A stretch of 7,806 nucleotides of DNA, taken from positions 1 through 7,806 of the forward strand of contig NBLI01000164.1 in the NCBI GenBank assembly GCA_002084535.1, given 5' to 3'. How positions within the stretch are numbered: position 1 is the stretch's first letter; each line of letters opens with the position of its first letter. Below the pieces are notes generated by a model that ran no database searches, was not told the DNA's origin, and was given only the letters and a program-made list of their open reading frames with translations. This document shows positions 1 to 7,504 of this stretch, piece by piece. A program made the position numbers and the translations under genes. This DNA is from Candidatus Zhuqueibacterota bacterium 4572_119 (lineage in GTDB: Bacteria; Zhuqueibacterota; Zhuqueibacteria; Thermofontimicrobiales; Thermofontimicrobiaceae).

Positions 1-567
1 ATGAATCTTGGGCAGATAATGGAAACCAATTTAGGCTGGGCTGGCAAGATTCTGAATATCATGTATGCAACCCCGGTATTTGACGGCGCGTCTTTGAGTG
101 AAATACAAAGAGAAATGGAAAAGGCAGGCCTACCAGCAGAAGGTAAGTCAATACTTTATGATGGACGAACAGGTCAACAGTTTGATAATCCGGTAACAAT
201 TGGATTCATTTATATAATGAAGCTGTCGCACTTGGTTGAGGACAAAATCCATGCCAGGTCGATTGGTCCGTATTCGCTGATAACGCAGCAGCCATTGGGA
301 GGTAAAGCCCAGTTTGGTGGACAGCGATTTGGAGAAATGGAAGTCTGGGCGCTGGAAGCTTACGGAGCCGCACATACTCTGCAGGAAATTTTAACCGTGA
401 AATCAGATGATGTGAGAGGAAGGTCCAAGGCTTATGAAGCCATTGTGAAAGGTGACGCGCTCCCTGAACCTGGCGTGCCGGAATCGTTTAATGTTTTGAT
501 CAGAGAATTAATGGGTTTAGGATTGGATGTGGAGTTGTTGAATATCAAAGACAAAGAAGAAATATAG
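1..567 (+). CDS. rpoB: RNA polymerase subunit beta, C-terminal part (5' end outside window)
   Basis: This is the last 188 residues of the beta subunit of bacterial RNA polymerase, which with beta' forms the catalytic core in the cytoplasm. The conserved beta C-terminus is plain: the core-facing block from KLSHLVEDKIHARSIGPYS (residues 74-92) through TQQPLGGKAQFGGQRFGE (95-112) and EVWALEAYGAAHTLQEIL (114-131), then KSDDVRGR and the clamp-proximal GDALPEPGVPESFNVL (151-166). The opening ATG is not the true start: MNLGQIMETNLG matches an internal motif of the family (E. coli beta is 1342 aa), so about 1,000 upstream residues lie outside the window. The rifampicin-binding region is therefore not visible. 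The gene ends in TAG, 105 bp before rpoC, in the usual rpoBC order. Nothing in this fragment is damaged. Confidence 0.98.
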   Translation: MNLGQIMETNLGWAGKILNIMYATPVFDGASLSEIQREMEKAGLPAEGKSILYDGRTGQQFDNPVTIGFIYIMKLSHLVEDKIHARSIGPYSLITQQPLGGKAQFGGQRFGEMEVWALEAYGAAHTLQEILTVKSDDVRGRSKAYEAIVKGDALPEPGVPESFNVLIRELMGLGLDVELLNIKDKEEI

Positions 568-577
568 TATTTTAGCT

Positions 578-592
578 GAGCCGTAATGGCTC
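578..592 (+). other. Small hairpin in the rpoB-rpoC spacer
   Basis: GAGCC (578-582) and GGCTC (588-592) form a perfect 5-bp stem around a GTAAT loop, 10 bp after the rpoB stop. No T-tract follows, so it does not look like an intrinsic terminator. It could be an RNA processing or stability element in the rpoBC message, or chance. The rest of the spacer (593-655) is very AT-rich and contains a TATAAT at 630-635 without a recognisable -35 partner. Confidence 0.3.
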
Positions 593-672
593 TGTATTCA
601 TCAATTAAATTACCCAAAACCTTATTAATTATAATATAGATTAATATGAAGTGAAGGGAGGTTTTTCCCTCA

Positions 673-2574
673 ATGCTCTCAATTAGACCAGATACAATGA
701 ATAAAGCAAATTTTACAGCAATCTCAATCAATTTGTCTTCTCCTGATAGAATTTTGGAAAAGTCATTCGGAGAGGTGACAAAACCGGAGACCATTAATTA
801 TAGGTCTTTTAAGCCAGAAAAAGATGGACTTTTCTGCGAAAAAATATTTGGTCCGGTACGCGATTGGGAATGTCATTGTGGAAAATACAAGAGAATTCGG
901 TACAAAGGAATTATTTGTGACCGGTGTGGTGTTGAAGTTACAATGAAAAGCGTTCGGCGGGAACGTATGGGGCACATTACCCTGGCAGTACCAGTCATTC
1001 ATATTTGGTACTGGAAATCGTTGCCATCAAAAATTGGATATGTACTGGGTATCAGTATGTCCAATCTTGAGAAGATTATTTATTATGAATCCTACGTAGT
1101 CATTCAGCCCGGTAAAAGCGGACTGAAAGAAAAGGAGCTTCTCTCTGAAGAAGAATATTTTAAAGTTTTGAGTGAATATCCAGATGTTAACGAGGACGTC
1201 GAAGAGGAAAGCGAAAAATTCATTGTAAAAATTGGTGGAGAAGCAGTTTTAGAGATGCTCAAAAGAGTTGATGTTGAGAAATTATCAGTAGAATTGCGCC
1301 ACCAGATCCAAGTTGATTCATCCATTCAACGCAAAAATGAAGCGTTGAAACGATTGAAAGTTATTGAAGCGTTTAAGCGAAGCAAATTATATAAAGAGAA
1401 TCGACCGGATTGGATGGTGATGACAATTATCCCGGTCATTCCGCCTGAATTGCGTCCGTTGGTTCCATTGGAAGGCGGACGATTCGCTACATCAGATTTA
1501 AATGACCTTTATCGACGTGTCATCATCCGCAATAACCGGTTGAAAAAACTACTGGAAATTAAAGCGCCGGAGGTTATCCTTCGTAATGAAAAGCGAATGC
1601 TGCAAGAAGCAGTAGATTCATTGTTTGATAACGGACGTAAGGCTGCGGCTGTGCGATCTGACGGGAACCGGGCTTTAAAATCTCTGTCCGATATGCTTCG
1701 GGGAAAGCAAGGCAGATTCCGGCAAAACTTGTTGGGTAAACGAATTGATTATTCCGGTCGTTCTGTGATTGTTGTTGGACCTGAACTAAAAATGCACGAA
1801 TGCGGTTTGCCAAAGGAAATGGCGCTGGAGCTTTTTAAACCATTTATTATAAGAAAATTAGTTGAACGCAACCTGGTTAAAACGGTTAAAAGCGCGAAGA
1901 AATTAGTTGAAAAAAGAGGAAACGAGGTTTGGCAAATTCTCGAGGAGATAATTCAGTATCATCCAATTATGTTAAACCGGGCGCCGACTTTGCACAGGTT
2001 GGGCATTCAGGCATTTCAACCGATTTTAGTTGAAGGAAAAGCGATACAAATTCATCCACTTGTCTGCGCGGCGTTTAACGCTGACTTTGACGGAGACCAG
2101 ATGGCTGTTCACATTCCGTTGTCTTTTTATTCCCAAATTGAGACCCGGCTTTTGATGTTGTCGAGTCACAATATTCTGTCTCCGGCGCATGGACGTCCAT
2201 TGGCAGTTCCCAGTCAGGACATTGTCCTTGGCTGTTATTATATGACTAAAAGTAAGAGCGGAGATGTTGGCGAAGGGAAAATCTTTTCAAGCAAGAACGA
2301 GGTTCTTATCGCTTATGAAAATGATATTGTTGGTTTACACGCAAAAATTAAAGTAAAAATAAATGACAAAATGGTAGATACAACAACGGGGCGGGTAGTA
2401 TTCAATCAAATAATACCTCCTGAACTACCGTTTGTCAATGAATTGCTTTCCAAAAAACGCGTCGAGGAAATTGTAGCTAATGTTTATGCTAAATTGGGAA
2501 ATATCAAAGCAGCAAAATTCCTTGATGAAATAAAAACAATGGGCTTTTATTACGCGATGAAGGGTGGGCTTTAG
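673..2574 (+). CDS. rpoC: RNA polymerase subunit beta', N-terminal fragment (gene broken)
   Basis: This is the N-terminal 633 residues of beta', the subunit carrying the polymerase active-site magnesium. Visible parts are the zinc ribbon (C67, C69, C82, C85), the clamp and lid region with GRFRQNLLGKRIDYSGRSV (347-365), and the catalytic NADFDGD loop (469-475; Asp 471, 473 and 475 hold Mg2+). The fragment matches the family up to FLDEIKTMGFYYAMKGGL (616-633) and then meets TAG. Normal beta' continues here into the secondary-channel rim helices, which are absent. Homology resumes at once in another frame (next feature). The start at 673 has GGGAGG at 656-661, 11 nt upstream, and AGGG/CCCT (655-658/667-670) could weakly fold over it. 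An alternative ATG at 709 lacks a ribosome site. As written the product would lack the bridge helix and trigger loop and could not work. Confidence 0.95.
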   Translation: MLSIRPDTMNKANFTAISINLSSPDRILEKSFGEVTKPETINYRSFKPEKDGLFCEKIFGPVRDWECHCGKYKRIRYKGIICDRCGVEVTMKSVRRERMGHITLAVPVIHIWYWKSLPSKIGYVLGISMSNLEKIIYYESYVVIQPGKSGLKEKELLSEEEYFKVLSEYPDVNEDVEEESEKFIVKIGGEAVLEMLKRVDVEKLSVELRHQIQVDSSIQRKNEALKRLKVIEAFKRSKLYKENRPDWMVMTIIPVIPPELRPLVPLEGGRFATSDLNDLYRRVIIRNNRLKKLLEIKAPEVILRNEKRMLQEAVDSLFDNGRKAAAVRSDGNRALKSLSDMLRGKQGRFRQNLLGKRIDYSGRSVIVVGPELKMHECGLPKEMALELFKPFIIRKLVERNLVKTVKSAKKLVEKRGNEVWQILEEIIQYHPIMLNRAPTLHRLGIQAFQPILVEGKAIQIHPLVCAAFNADFDGDQMAVHIPLSFYSQIETRLLMLSSHNILSPAHGRPLAVPSQDIVLGCYYMTKSKSGDVGEGKIFSSKNEVLIAYENDIVGLHAKIKVKINDKMVDTTTGRVVFNQIIPPELPFVNELLSKKRVEEIVANVYAKLGNIKAAKFLDEIKTMGFYYAMKGGL

Positions 2575-2597
2575 AAGATGGCTTTAATCCTATTTAT

Positions 2598-4721
2598 ATG
2601 ATGGCTGACTCTGGAGCCAGGGGTTCCAGGGAACAGATCAGGCAGCTGGCGGCGATGCGTGGATTAATGGCAAAACCTCAAAAGAAAATGACTGGTGAAA
2701 TGGGTGAAATTATTGAGAATCCCATCACCTCGAATTTTAAGGAAGGTTTGTCGGTGTTGGAATACTTCATCTCAACACATGGCGCGCGCAAGGGTTTGGC
2801 AGATACAGCATTAAAAACAGCTGACGCTGGATATTTGACACGCCGTCTTGTTGATGTTGCCCAGGATGTGATTATCACTGAAAAAGACTGTGGCACAATT
2901 CTCGGTTTGAGGATTGGAGACCTTAAAGAAGGTGAGGAAGTTATTGAGCCGTTGCGGGACAGGATTCTTGGCCGGGTTGCTGCGGAAGATGTTTTCGATG
3001 ACAATGGAGATGTACTCGTTGAAGCGGGCGAGTTAATAAACGAAGAAGAAGCTGATCTAATTTATAAAGCAGGAATTGAAACCGTCAGTATCAGGTCTGT
3101 TTTAACCTGCGAAGCAAGGCGAGGCGTTTGCTCATATTGCTACGGAAGAAATTTAGCAACCGGCAAGATTGTAACCAATGGTGAAGCTGTAGGCGTTTGC
3201 GCGGCACAGTCAATTGGTGAACCGGGAACACAGCTGACTTTAAGAACTTTCCATATTGGTGGAACGGCAGCGAGAATTGCTGCACAATCCCAGGCACTGG
3301 CAAAGCAGGACGGAAAAACTGTGTATGACAATGTCAGGTATGTGGAAAATGAAGAAGGGAATTATGTTACCATCGCGAGAAATGGACTAATCAAATTAAA
3401 AGATGATGAAAACAGGGTGTTATCGGTTTATGTTGTACCATACGGAGCGGTGATTTTTCCCAAAGACAATGAGGTTGTGAAAAAAGGAGACGTTCTGTTT
3501 CAGTGGGATCCTTATATCACTGGTATTCTGTCGTTTCACAAAGGTCAGGTACAATTCCAGGACATTATCGAAAATGTAACATTTCGTGAAGAGACTGATG
3601 AAGCGACCGGACTAAGACAAAGGGTAGTCATCGAGTCAAGAAACCGGAGCTTGAGCCCGCAAATTAAAGTTGTTGATGGCGAAGGCAATGAGTTGAGTTC
3701 ATACATTCTTCCGGTGGGTTCCTCGATTCAGGTCAAAGATGGCGACGAGGTAAAAGCGGGTGATTCTATGGTAAAAATATCACGAGAAATTTCAAAAACC
3801 CGTGACATTACCGGTGGTCTTCCCAGGGTTGCGGAACTATTTGAAGCGCGCAAGCCAAAAGACCCGGCAATTGTTAGTGAGATCGACGGTACAGTGAAAT
3901 TTGGAGAGATTCGACGTGGTGTAAGGAAATTGTCAGTAACTTCTCGTGATGGACAGGAAGAGAAGGTTTACCAAATACCTTATGGAAAACATATATTGGT
4001 ACATGATGATGACTATGTGGAAGCCGGGGAAAAATTGTGCGAAGGTTCAGTCGCTCCACACGATATTTTGAATATCATGGGCGCGAACAGGGTACAGGAA
4101 TACCTCGTAAATGAAATTCAGGAGGTTTATCGGCTTCAAGGTGTTCGGATAAATGATAAGCATATCGAGGTCATTGTACGCCAAATGCTTCAAAAAGTAA
4201 AAATTGAAGAACCGGGTGATACAATCTATTTACCTGGTGATAATGTTGACAGGATTATTTTTCAGCATGAAAATAACAAGGTCAGGGGCAAAGTGGTTGT
4301 TACTGATGCCGGAGATTCTGAATTTGCTGTTAATCAAGTGCTTGACAGGCCAGAGTTAAACAAAGTGAATATGCAGCTCACAAAAGCAAAAAAGACTCCT
4401 GCAAAATCGAGACCAGCGCAGCCTGCGACTTTTCAGCCCTTGCTGTTAGGGATTACAAAGGCATCTCTGACCACGGAGAGTTTTATTTCTGCCGCTTCAT
4501 TCCAGGAAACAACACGTGTTTTGACAGACGCTTCAATTGAAGGAAAAATTGATCATTTGCGCGGCTTGAAAGAAAACGTTGTAATGGGGAATTTAATCCC
4601 CGCTGGTACGGGGCTGGATAAGTACAGAAATATCCGTGTTTATTCTCCCATGGAAGATGAGGATGAAAACGATGCAGCAGATGTGGAAAATACACCTGCC
4701 GACGAAGAAATAGAGATATAA
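2598..4721 (+). CDS. rpoC: RNA polymerase subunit beta', C-terminal fragment (gene broken)
   Basis: This is the remainder of beta' in a different frame from the N-terminal part. Recognisable coding begins at 2574 (EDGFNPIYMMADSG), but the first ATG is 2598, with no Shine-Dalgarno sequence before it, so independent translation is unlikely. Numbering from 2598, it holds the F-loop ADSGARGSREQIRQLAAMRG (3-22), the bridge helix (about 41-86, through GARKGLADTALKTADAGYL), the second zinc site (C98, C171, C178, C181) and trigger-loop sequence GEPGTQLTLRTFHIGG (207-222). Barrel-type insert repeats follow, then the C-terminal GITKASLTTESFISAASFQETTRVL segment and a strongly acidic tail. The two fragments total about 1,350 residues; adding the estimated 65-80 missing residues gives a normal FCB-type length. 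The gene ends in TAA, 97 bp before rpsL. Confidence 0.93.
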   Translation: MMADSGARGSREQIRQLAAMRGLMAKPQKKMTGEMGEIIENPITSNFKEGLSVLEYFISTHGARKGLADTALKTADAGYLTRRLVDVAQDVIITEKDCGTILGLRIGDLKEGEEVIEPLRDRILGRVAAEDVFDDNGDVLVEAGELINEEEADLIYKAGIETVSIRSVLTCEARRGVCSYCYGRNLATGKIVTNGEAVGVCAAQSIGEPGTQLTLRTFHIGGTAARIAAQSQALAKQDGKTVYDNVRYVENEEGNYVTIARNGLIKLKDDENRVLSVYVVPYGAVIFPKDNEVVKKGDVLFQWDPYITGILSFHKGQVQFQDIIENVTFREETDEATGLRQRVVIESRNRSLSPQIKVVDGEGNELSSYILPVGSSIQVKDGDEVKAGDSMVKISREISKTRDITGGLPRVAELFEARKPKDPAIVSEIDGTVKFGEIRRGVRKLSVTSRDGQEEKVYQIPYGKHILVHDDDYVEAGEKLCEGSVAPHDILNIMGANRVQEYLVNEIQEVYRLQGVRINDKHIEVIVRQMLQKVKIEEPGDTIYLPGDNVDRIIFQHENNKVRGKVVVTDAGDSEFAVNQVLDRPELNKVNMQLTKAKKTPAKSRPAQPATFQPLLLGITKASLTTESFISAASFQETTRVLTDASIEGKIDHLRGLKENVVMGNLIPAGTGLDKYRNIRVYSPMEDEDENDAADVENTPADEEIEI

Positions 4722-4756
4722 AATCAAAAAAAAGTCACAAATGATTAAAAAAAATG

Positions 4757-4785
4757 TTGCTATTTTCAGATTATTTAATTATATT
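4757..4785 (+). promoter_or_regulatory. Candidate sigma70-type promoter for the str genes
   Basis: TTGCTA (4757-4762, 4 of 6 to TTGACA) and TATATT (4780-4785, 5 of 6 to TATAAT) are separated by exactly 17 bp, which predicts a start near 4792 and a leader of about 27 nt before rpsL. The same bases also read TAtaTTTG (4780-4787), the -7 motif of Bacteroidota promoters, with TTG 20 bp upstream as the -33 part. The two readings overlap, so the site is plausible either way. The spacer is AT-rich, where such matches arise easily. No intrinsic terminator separates rpoC from this site, so read-through from rpoBC is also likely. Confidence 0.5.
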
Positions 4786-4818
4786 TGACTTTTTAATAAA
4801 AAAATTTGGAGATGGAAA

Positions 4819-5193
4819 TTGCCAACAATTAATCAATTAGTAAGACATGGAAGAAAGAGTTTAACGAAGAAAACTTCAGCTCCGGCGCTGGCGGGATCAC
4901 CGCAGAAAAGAGGCGTTTGTACAAGAGTTTATACAACAACACCCAAGAAACCGAATTCCGCGCTTCGCAAAGTTGCCAGAGTAAGGTTAACAAACGGATT
5001 TGAGGTAACAGCATATATCCCGGGTGAGGGACATAACTTGCAGGAGCACTCAATTGTCTTGATCAGAGGAGGCAGAGTAAAGGATCTTCCGGGAGTGCGA
5101 TACCATATCATTCGTGGTGTTTTGGACACAGCTGGTGTTCAGGATAGAGAACAGAGCAGATCCAAATACGGAACCAAAAAGAAGAAAAGTTAA
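4819..5193 (+). CDS. rpsL: Small-subunit ribosomal protein S12
   Basis: This is S12 (124 aa, the normal bacterial length), which lies at the 30S decoding centre and helps control accuracy. The N-terminus PTINQLVRHGRK, the TTPKKPNSALRKVARVRL block (39-57) and GGRVKDLPGVRYHIIRG (84-100) are canonical. K43 and K88, where streptomycin-resistance changes commonly occur, are both the wild-type lysine. D89, which is methylthiolated in E. coli, is present. The start is TTG at 4819, chosen because the protein must begin with the conserved MPTINQLV and because GGAG (4808-4811) lies 7 nt upstream; no in-frame ATG fits. It is the first gene of the str block, 28 bp before rpsG, with a candidate promoter just upstream. 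The tail is lysine-rich, as is common. Confidence 0.97.
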   Translation: MPTINQLVRHGRKSLTKKTSAPALAGSPQKRGVCTRVYTTTPKKPNSALRKVARVRLTNGFEVTAYIPGEGHNLQEHSIVLIRGGRVKDLPGVRYHIIRGVLDTAGVQDREQSRSKYGTKKKKS

Positions 5194-5221
5194 TTATTAA
5201 TAAATTAATTAGAATAGAGTT

Positions 5222-5692
5222 ATGCCAAGAAGAAAGAAAGTAGCAGAAAGAGAAGTTTTACCTGACCCTAAATACAACAGTATTGTTGTAACTAAGTTCA
5301 TTAATGGACTTATGGAGCGTGGTAAAAAAAGTGTTGCAGAGAAGATTTTTTACAATGCTTTAGACCAGATTGAAGACAAAACCGGTAACAATGGATTAGA
5401 TACCTTTTATAAAGCATTGGACAATGTGAAGCCTATCCTTGAAGTAAAGTCAAGGAGAGTAGGTGGAGCGACTTATCAGGTGCCAATTGAAGTTTCTGAA
5501 AAGAGAAGGCAAGCTTTGGCGATTCGCTGGATTATTGGTTATGCCAATGGGCGGAATGAAAAAACAATGGCAGATAAGCTTTCTGTCGAATTAATAGCAG
5601 CCGCTAAAAAAGAGGGTCCATCGATTAAAAAACGGGAAGATACTCATAAAATGGCTGAAGCCAATAAAGCATTCGCACATTTCAGGTGGTAA
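5222..5692 (+). CDS. rpsG: Small-subunit ribosomal protein S7
   Basis: This is S7 (156 aa, full length), a primary 16S rRNA-binding protein that starts assembly of the 30S head and contacts the E-site region. Family landmarks are the N-terminus MPRRKKVAEREVLPDPKYNS (1-20), the beta-hairpin region VKSRRVGGATYQVPIEV (75-91), RRQALAIRWIIGYA (95-108) and the C-terminus THKMAEANKAFAHFRW (141-156). The start at 5222 is fixed by the conserved N-terminus. The 28-bp gap after rpsL is almost pure A/T and has no usable Shine-Dalgarno sequence (only AGAG 2 nt from the ATG), which suggests translation is coupled to rpsL or starts on unstructured leader RNA. In E. coli, S7 represses the str message near the rpsL-rpsG junction; no such structured target is apparent in this short gap. 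Confidence 0.98.
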   Translation: MPRRKKVAEREVLPDPKYNSIVVTKFINGLMERGKKSVAEKIFYNALDQIEDKTGNNGLDTFYKALDNVKPILEVKSRRVGGATYQVPIEVSEKRRQALAIRWIIGYANGRNEKTMADKLSVELIAAAKKEGPSIKKREDTHKMAEANKAFAHFRW

Positions 5693-5778
5693 GAAAAATA
5701 TTTTTATAATTTCAAAAAATCGAAACATTAGAATTTATAAAGAAATATTAAAATCTTCTCCACAACTTTAGGGAGGAA

Positions 5779-5800
5779 AGAGATTTAAGCGTGAATCTCT
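5779..5800 (+). promoter_or_regulatory. Stem-loop in the fusA leader
   Basis: AGAGATTTA (5779-5787) can pair with TGAATCTCT (5792-5800) over 9 bp, including one T-G wobble, around a 4-base loop. It lies 24 bp before the fusA ATG and just after a strong unused ribosome-site-like GGGAGG (5771-5776). The rest of the 132-bp rpsG-fusA spacer is very AT-rich. The hairpin may influence fusA translation or RNA stability; this is inferred from pairing alone. No T-tract follows, so it is not a terminator. Confidence 0.4.
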
Positions 5801-5824
5801 CTAATCTGTTCGGTGGAGTTTTTT

Positions 5825-7504
5825 ATGTCAGAAAATAAAAAACTCGAGTTGATTCGCAATATCGGAATCATGGCGCACATAGACGCGGGCAAGACGACAA
5901 CAACCGAGCGTGTTCTTTATTATACTGGAAAAGTCCACCGCATTGGGGCAGTTGATAATGGTACTGCAACAATGGATTGGATGGAGCAAGAAAAAGAACG
6001 CGGTATCACCATAACAGCAGCAGCTATTAGCTGCAATTGGAAAAAGCATCAAATCAATATAATCGATACACCCGGACATGTTGATTTCACTGTAGAAGTT
6101 GAAAGATCATTGAGGGTGCTTGATGGGGCTGTTGCGGTGTTTTGTGGCGTCGGAGGGGTAGAGCCTCAATCAGAGACTGTTTGGAGACAAGCGGACAATT
6201 ACAAAATTCCCAGAGTTTCCTTTATTAATAAGCTTGATCGTATTGGCGCGGATTTTTCAAATGCAGTCGATATGATAAAAAGCCGTCTCGATGCGCGACC
6301 ATTGTTGACTCAAATACCTGTTGGAATTGAAAATAAGTTTAGCGGCGTAATCGATCTTATCAAAATGAAATATCTTTATTTTGATAGCGATTCATTAGGC
6401 GCTGTTTATGAAGAACAAGAAATTCCTGATGAGTATTTAGTACAAGCTGAAGAAACGCGTAATCAAATGCTCGAGACATTGTCAGAGTTTGATGATACAA
6501 TTTTAGAAAAATATTTAGAAACACAAGAAATAGAGAACGCTGAAATTATCAGCGCGATAAGAAAAGCCACTTTAAGTGTGGACGTTACACCTGTTCTTTG
6601 TGGATCAGCATTAAAAAATAAAGGCGTGCAGCCTTTACTAGATGCGATTGTTAATTATTTGCCATCACCTTTGGATGTTCCGCCTGTTAAAGGAATAAAT
6701 CCTAAAACAGAAAAAGAAGAAGTTAGGGAAACATCGGAATCAGAATATTTTAGCGCATTGGCGTTTAAAATTGCAGTCGATCCTTACTTGGACCGATTGA
6801 CATTCATTAGGGTTTATTCAGGGACCGCGAAAGTAGGACAAAGCATTTACAATACTACTATTCAAAAACACGAGCGAATAAGCCGTATTTTGAAAATGTC
6901 TTCAAATAAGCGGGAAGACTTAAAGGAAATTCGTAGTGGCGACATCGTTGCAATCGCAGGTTTTCGGAATTCAAACACTGGGCATACATTAAGTGATTTT
7001 AAACACCCGATTGTATTGGAGAGTATGGAATTTCCTGTTCCTGTCGTTTCCATTGCGATTGAGCCGAAAACCAAAGCTGACCAGGATAAGTTATCGAGTT
7101 CTTTGCAAAAATTGGCAGATGAAGATCCTACATTTCAAGTCAGAGCGAACGAGGAAACAGGACAAACCATTATATCAGGAATGGGCGAATTGCATCTGGA
7201 TATTTTGGTCGATCGTTTGACAAAGGAATTCAGGGTCAAAGCAAATGTGGGGAAGCCACAAGTTGCTTATAAAGAATCTATCACTACGAGTTCAAGGGGA
7301 AAGGGACACTTCCTGAAACAAATTGCCGGCAAAAATCAATTTGCTGAAGTTATTCTTGAAGTCGAACCCAATCAAACAGGAAAAGGATTTGAATTTGTTA
7401 ATTTGCTAACCCCTGACAAAATACCATCTCTTTTTATTCATCCCATAAAACAGGGGGTGAAAGAGGGAATGCTTGGGGGAGTTTTATTGGGATACCAGAG
7501 ATAG
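5825..7504 (+). CDS. fusA: Elongation factor G, N-terminal fragment (gene broken)
   Basis: EF-G is the cytoplasmic GTPase that moves tRNA and mRNA through the ribosome and helps recycle it. Numbering from ATG 5825, the G domain has G1 AHIDAGKT (17-24), switch I ERGITIT (58-64), G3 DTPGH (81-85), G4 NKLD (135-138) and G5 GSALK (260-264). Domain II (about 305-400), domain III ending in GQTIISGMGELHLDILVDR (446-464) and the start of domain IV follow. The match ends at GGVLLGY (551-557); two frameshifted residues and a TAG come next. The last part of domain IV and most of domain V do not follow in this frame. ATG 5825 is preferred over an in-frame GTG at 5813 because GGAG (5815-5818) sits 6 nt before the ATG and MSENKKLELIRNIGIMAHID resembles a normal EF-G start. 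Domain IV reads KQIAGKNQFAEV where most EF-Gs have a GGRGQYG-type motif. Confidence 0.95.
   Translation: MSENKKLELIRNIGIMAHIDAGKTTTTERVLYYTGKVHRIGAVDNGTATMDWMEQEKERGITITAAAISCNWKKHQINIIDTPGHVDFTVEVERSLRVLDGAVAVFCGVGGVEPQSETVWRQADNYKIPRVSFINKLDRIGADFSNAVDMIKSRLDARPLLTQIPVGIENKFSGVIDLIKMKYLYFDSDSLGAVYEEQEIPDEYLVQAEETRNQMLETLSEFDDTILEKYLETQEIENAEIISAIRKATLSVDVTPVLCGSALKNKGVQPLLDAIVNYLPSPLDVPPVKGINPKTEKEEVRETSESEYFSALAFKIAVDPYLDRLTFIRVYSGTAKVGQSIYNTTIQKHERISRILKMSSNKREDLKEIRSGDIVAIAGFRNSNTGHTLSDFKHPIVLESMEFPVPVVSIAIEPKTKADQDKLSSSLQKLADEDPTFQVRANEETGQTIISGMGELHLDILVDRLTKEFRVKANVGKPQVAYKESITTSSRGKGHFLKQIAGKNQFAEVILEVEPNQTGKGFEFVNLLTPDKIPSLFIHPIKQGVKEGMLGGVLLGYQR

Noticed and set aside
630..635. Perfect TATAAT before rpoC (another at 5705-5710 before fusA)
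   Set aside because: Neither has a recognisable -35 element at 16-18 bp, and both lie in very AT-rich spacers where such hexamers are expected by chance.
2572..2597. Intron, intein or insertion sequence splitting rpoC
   Set aside because: Nothing is inserted: the two homologous parts are directly adjacent and coding sequence is missing between them. No target-site duplication, terminal inverted repeat or intein motif is seen here or in fusA.
2566..2597. Natural split of rpoC into two genes, as in some lineages
   Set aside because: Known rpoC splits (for example in cyanobacteria and plastids) keep the full domain content and give the second gene its own start. Here a conserved block is lost and the second part lacks a ribosome site.
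2560..2600. Programmed ribosomal frameshift joining the two rpoC fragments
   Set aside because: A -1 slip would link the frames, but no canonical slippery heptamer is present at the join, and about 70 conserved codons are absent rather than merely out of frame. The same reasoning applies to the fusA join at 7490-7505.
2678..3004. Long open frames on the minus strand opposite rpoC, and similar ones opposite rpoB, rpsL and fusA
   Set aside because: They lie antisense to strongly conserved coding sequence, their translations resemble no protein family I recognise, and they have no convincing start context.
4722..4756. Transcription terminator after rpoC
   Set aside because: The spacer has A-runs but no G/C-rich stem followed by a T-tract on the + strand.
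5813..5824. GTG at 5813 as the fusA start
   Set aside because: This GTG overlaps the GGAG that serves the ATG at 5825. The extra residues MEFF are not part of the EF-G family N-terminus.
6993..7220. Plus-strand open frame overlapping fusA in another frame
   Set aside because: It lies wholly within conserved EF-G domains II-III coding sequence and its translation has no recognisable family features.
2566..7504. Shared sequence motif at the two deletion joins
   Set aside because: The joins (TTAGAAGATGG and CCAGAGATAGT) look faintly alike around AGA and GAT, but the match is short, gapped and not above what chance would give.
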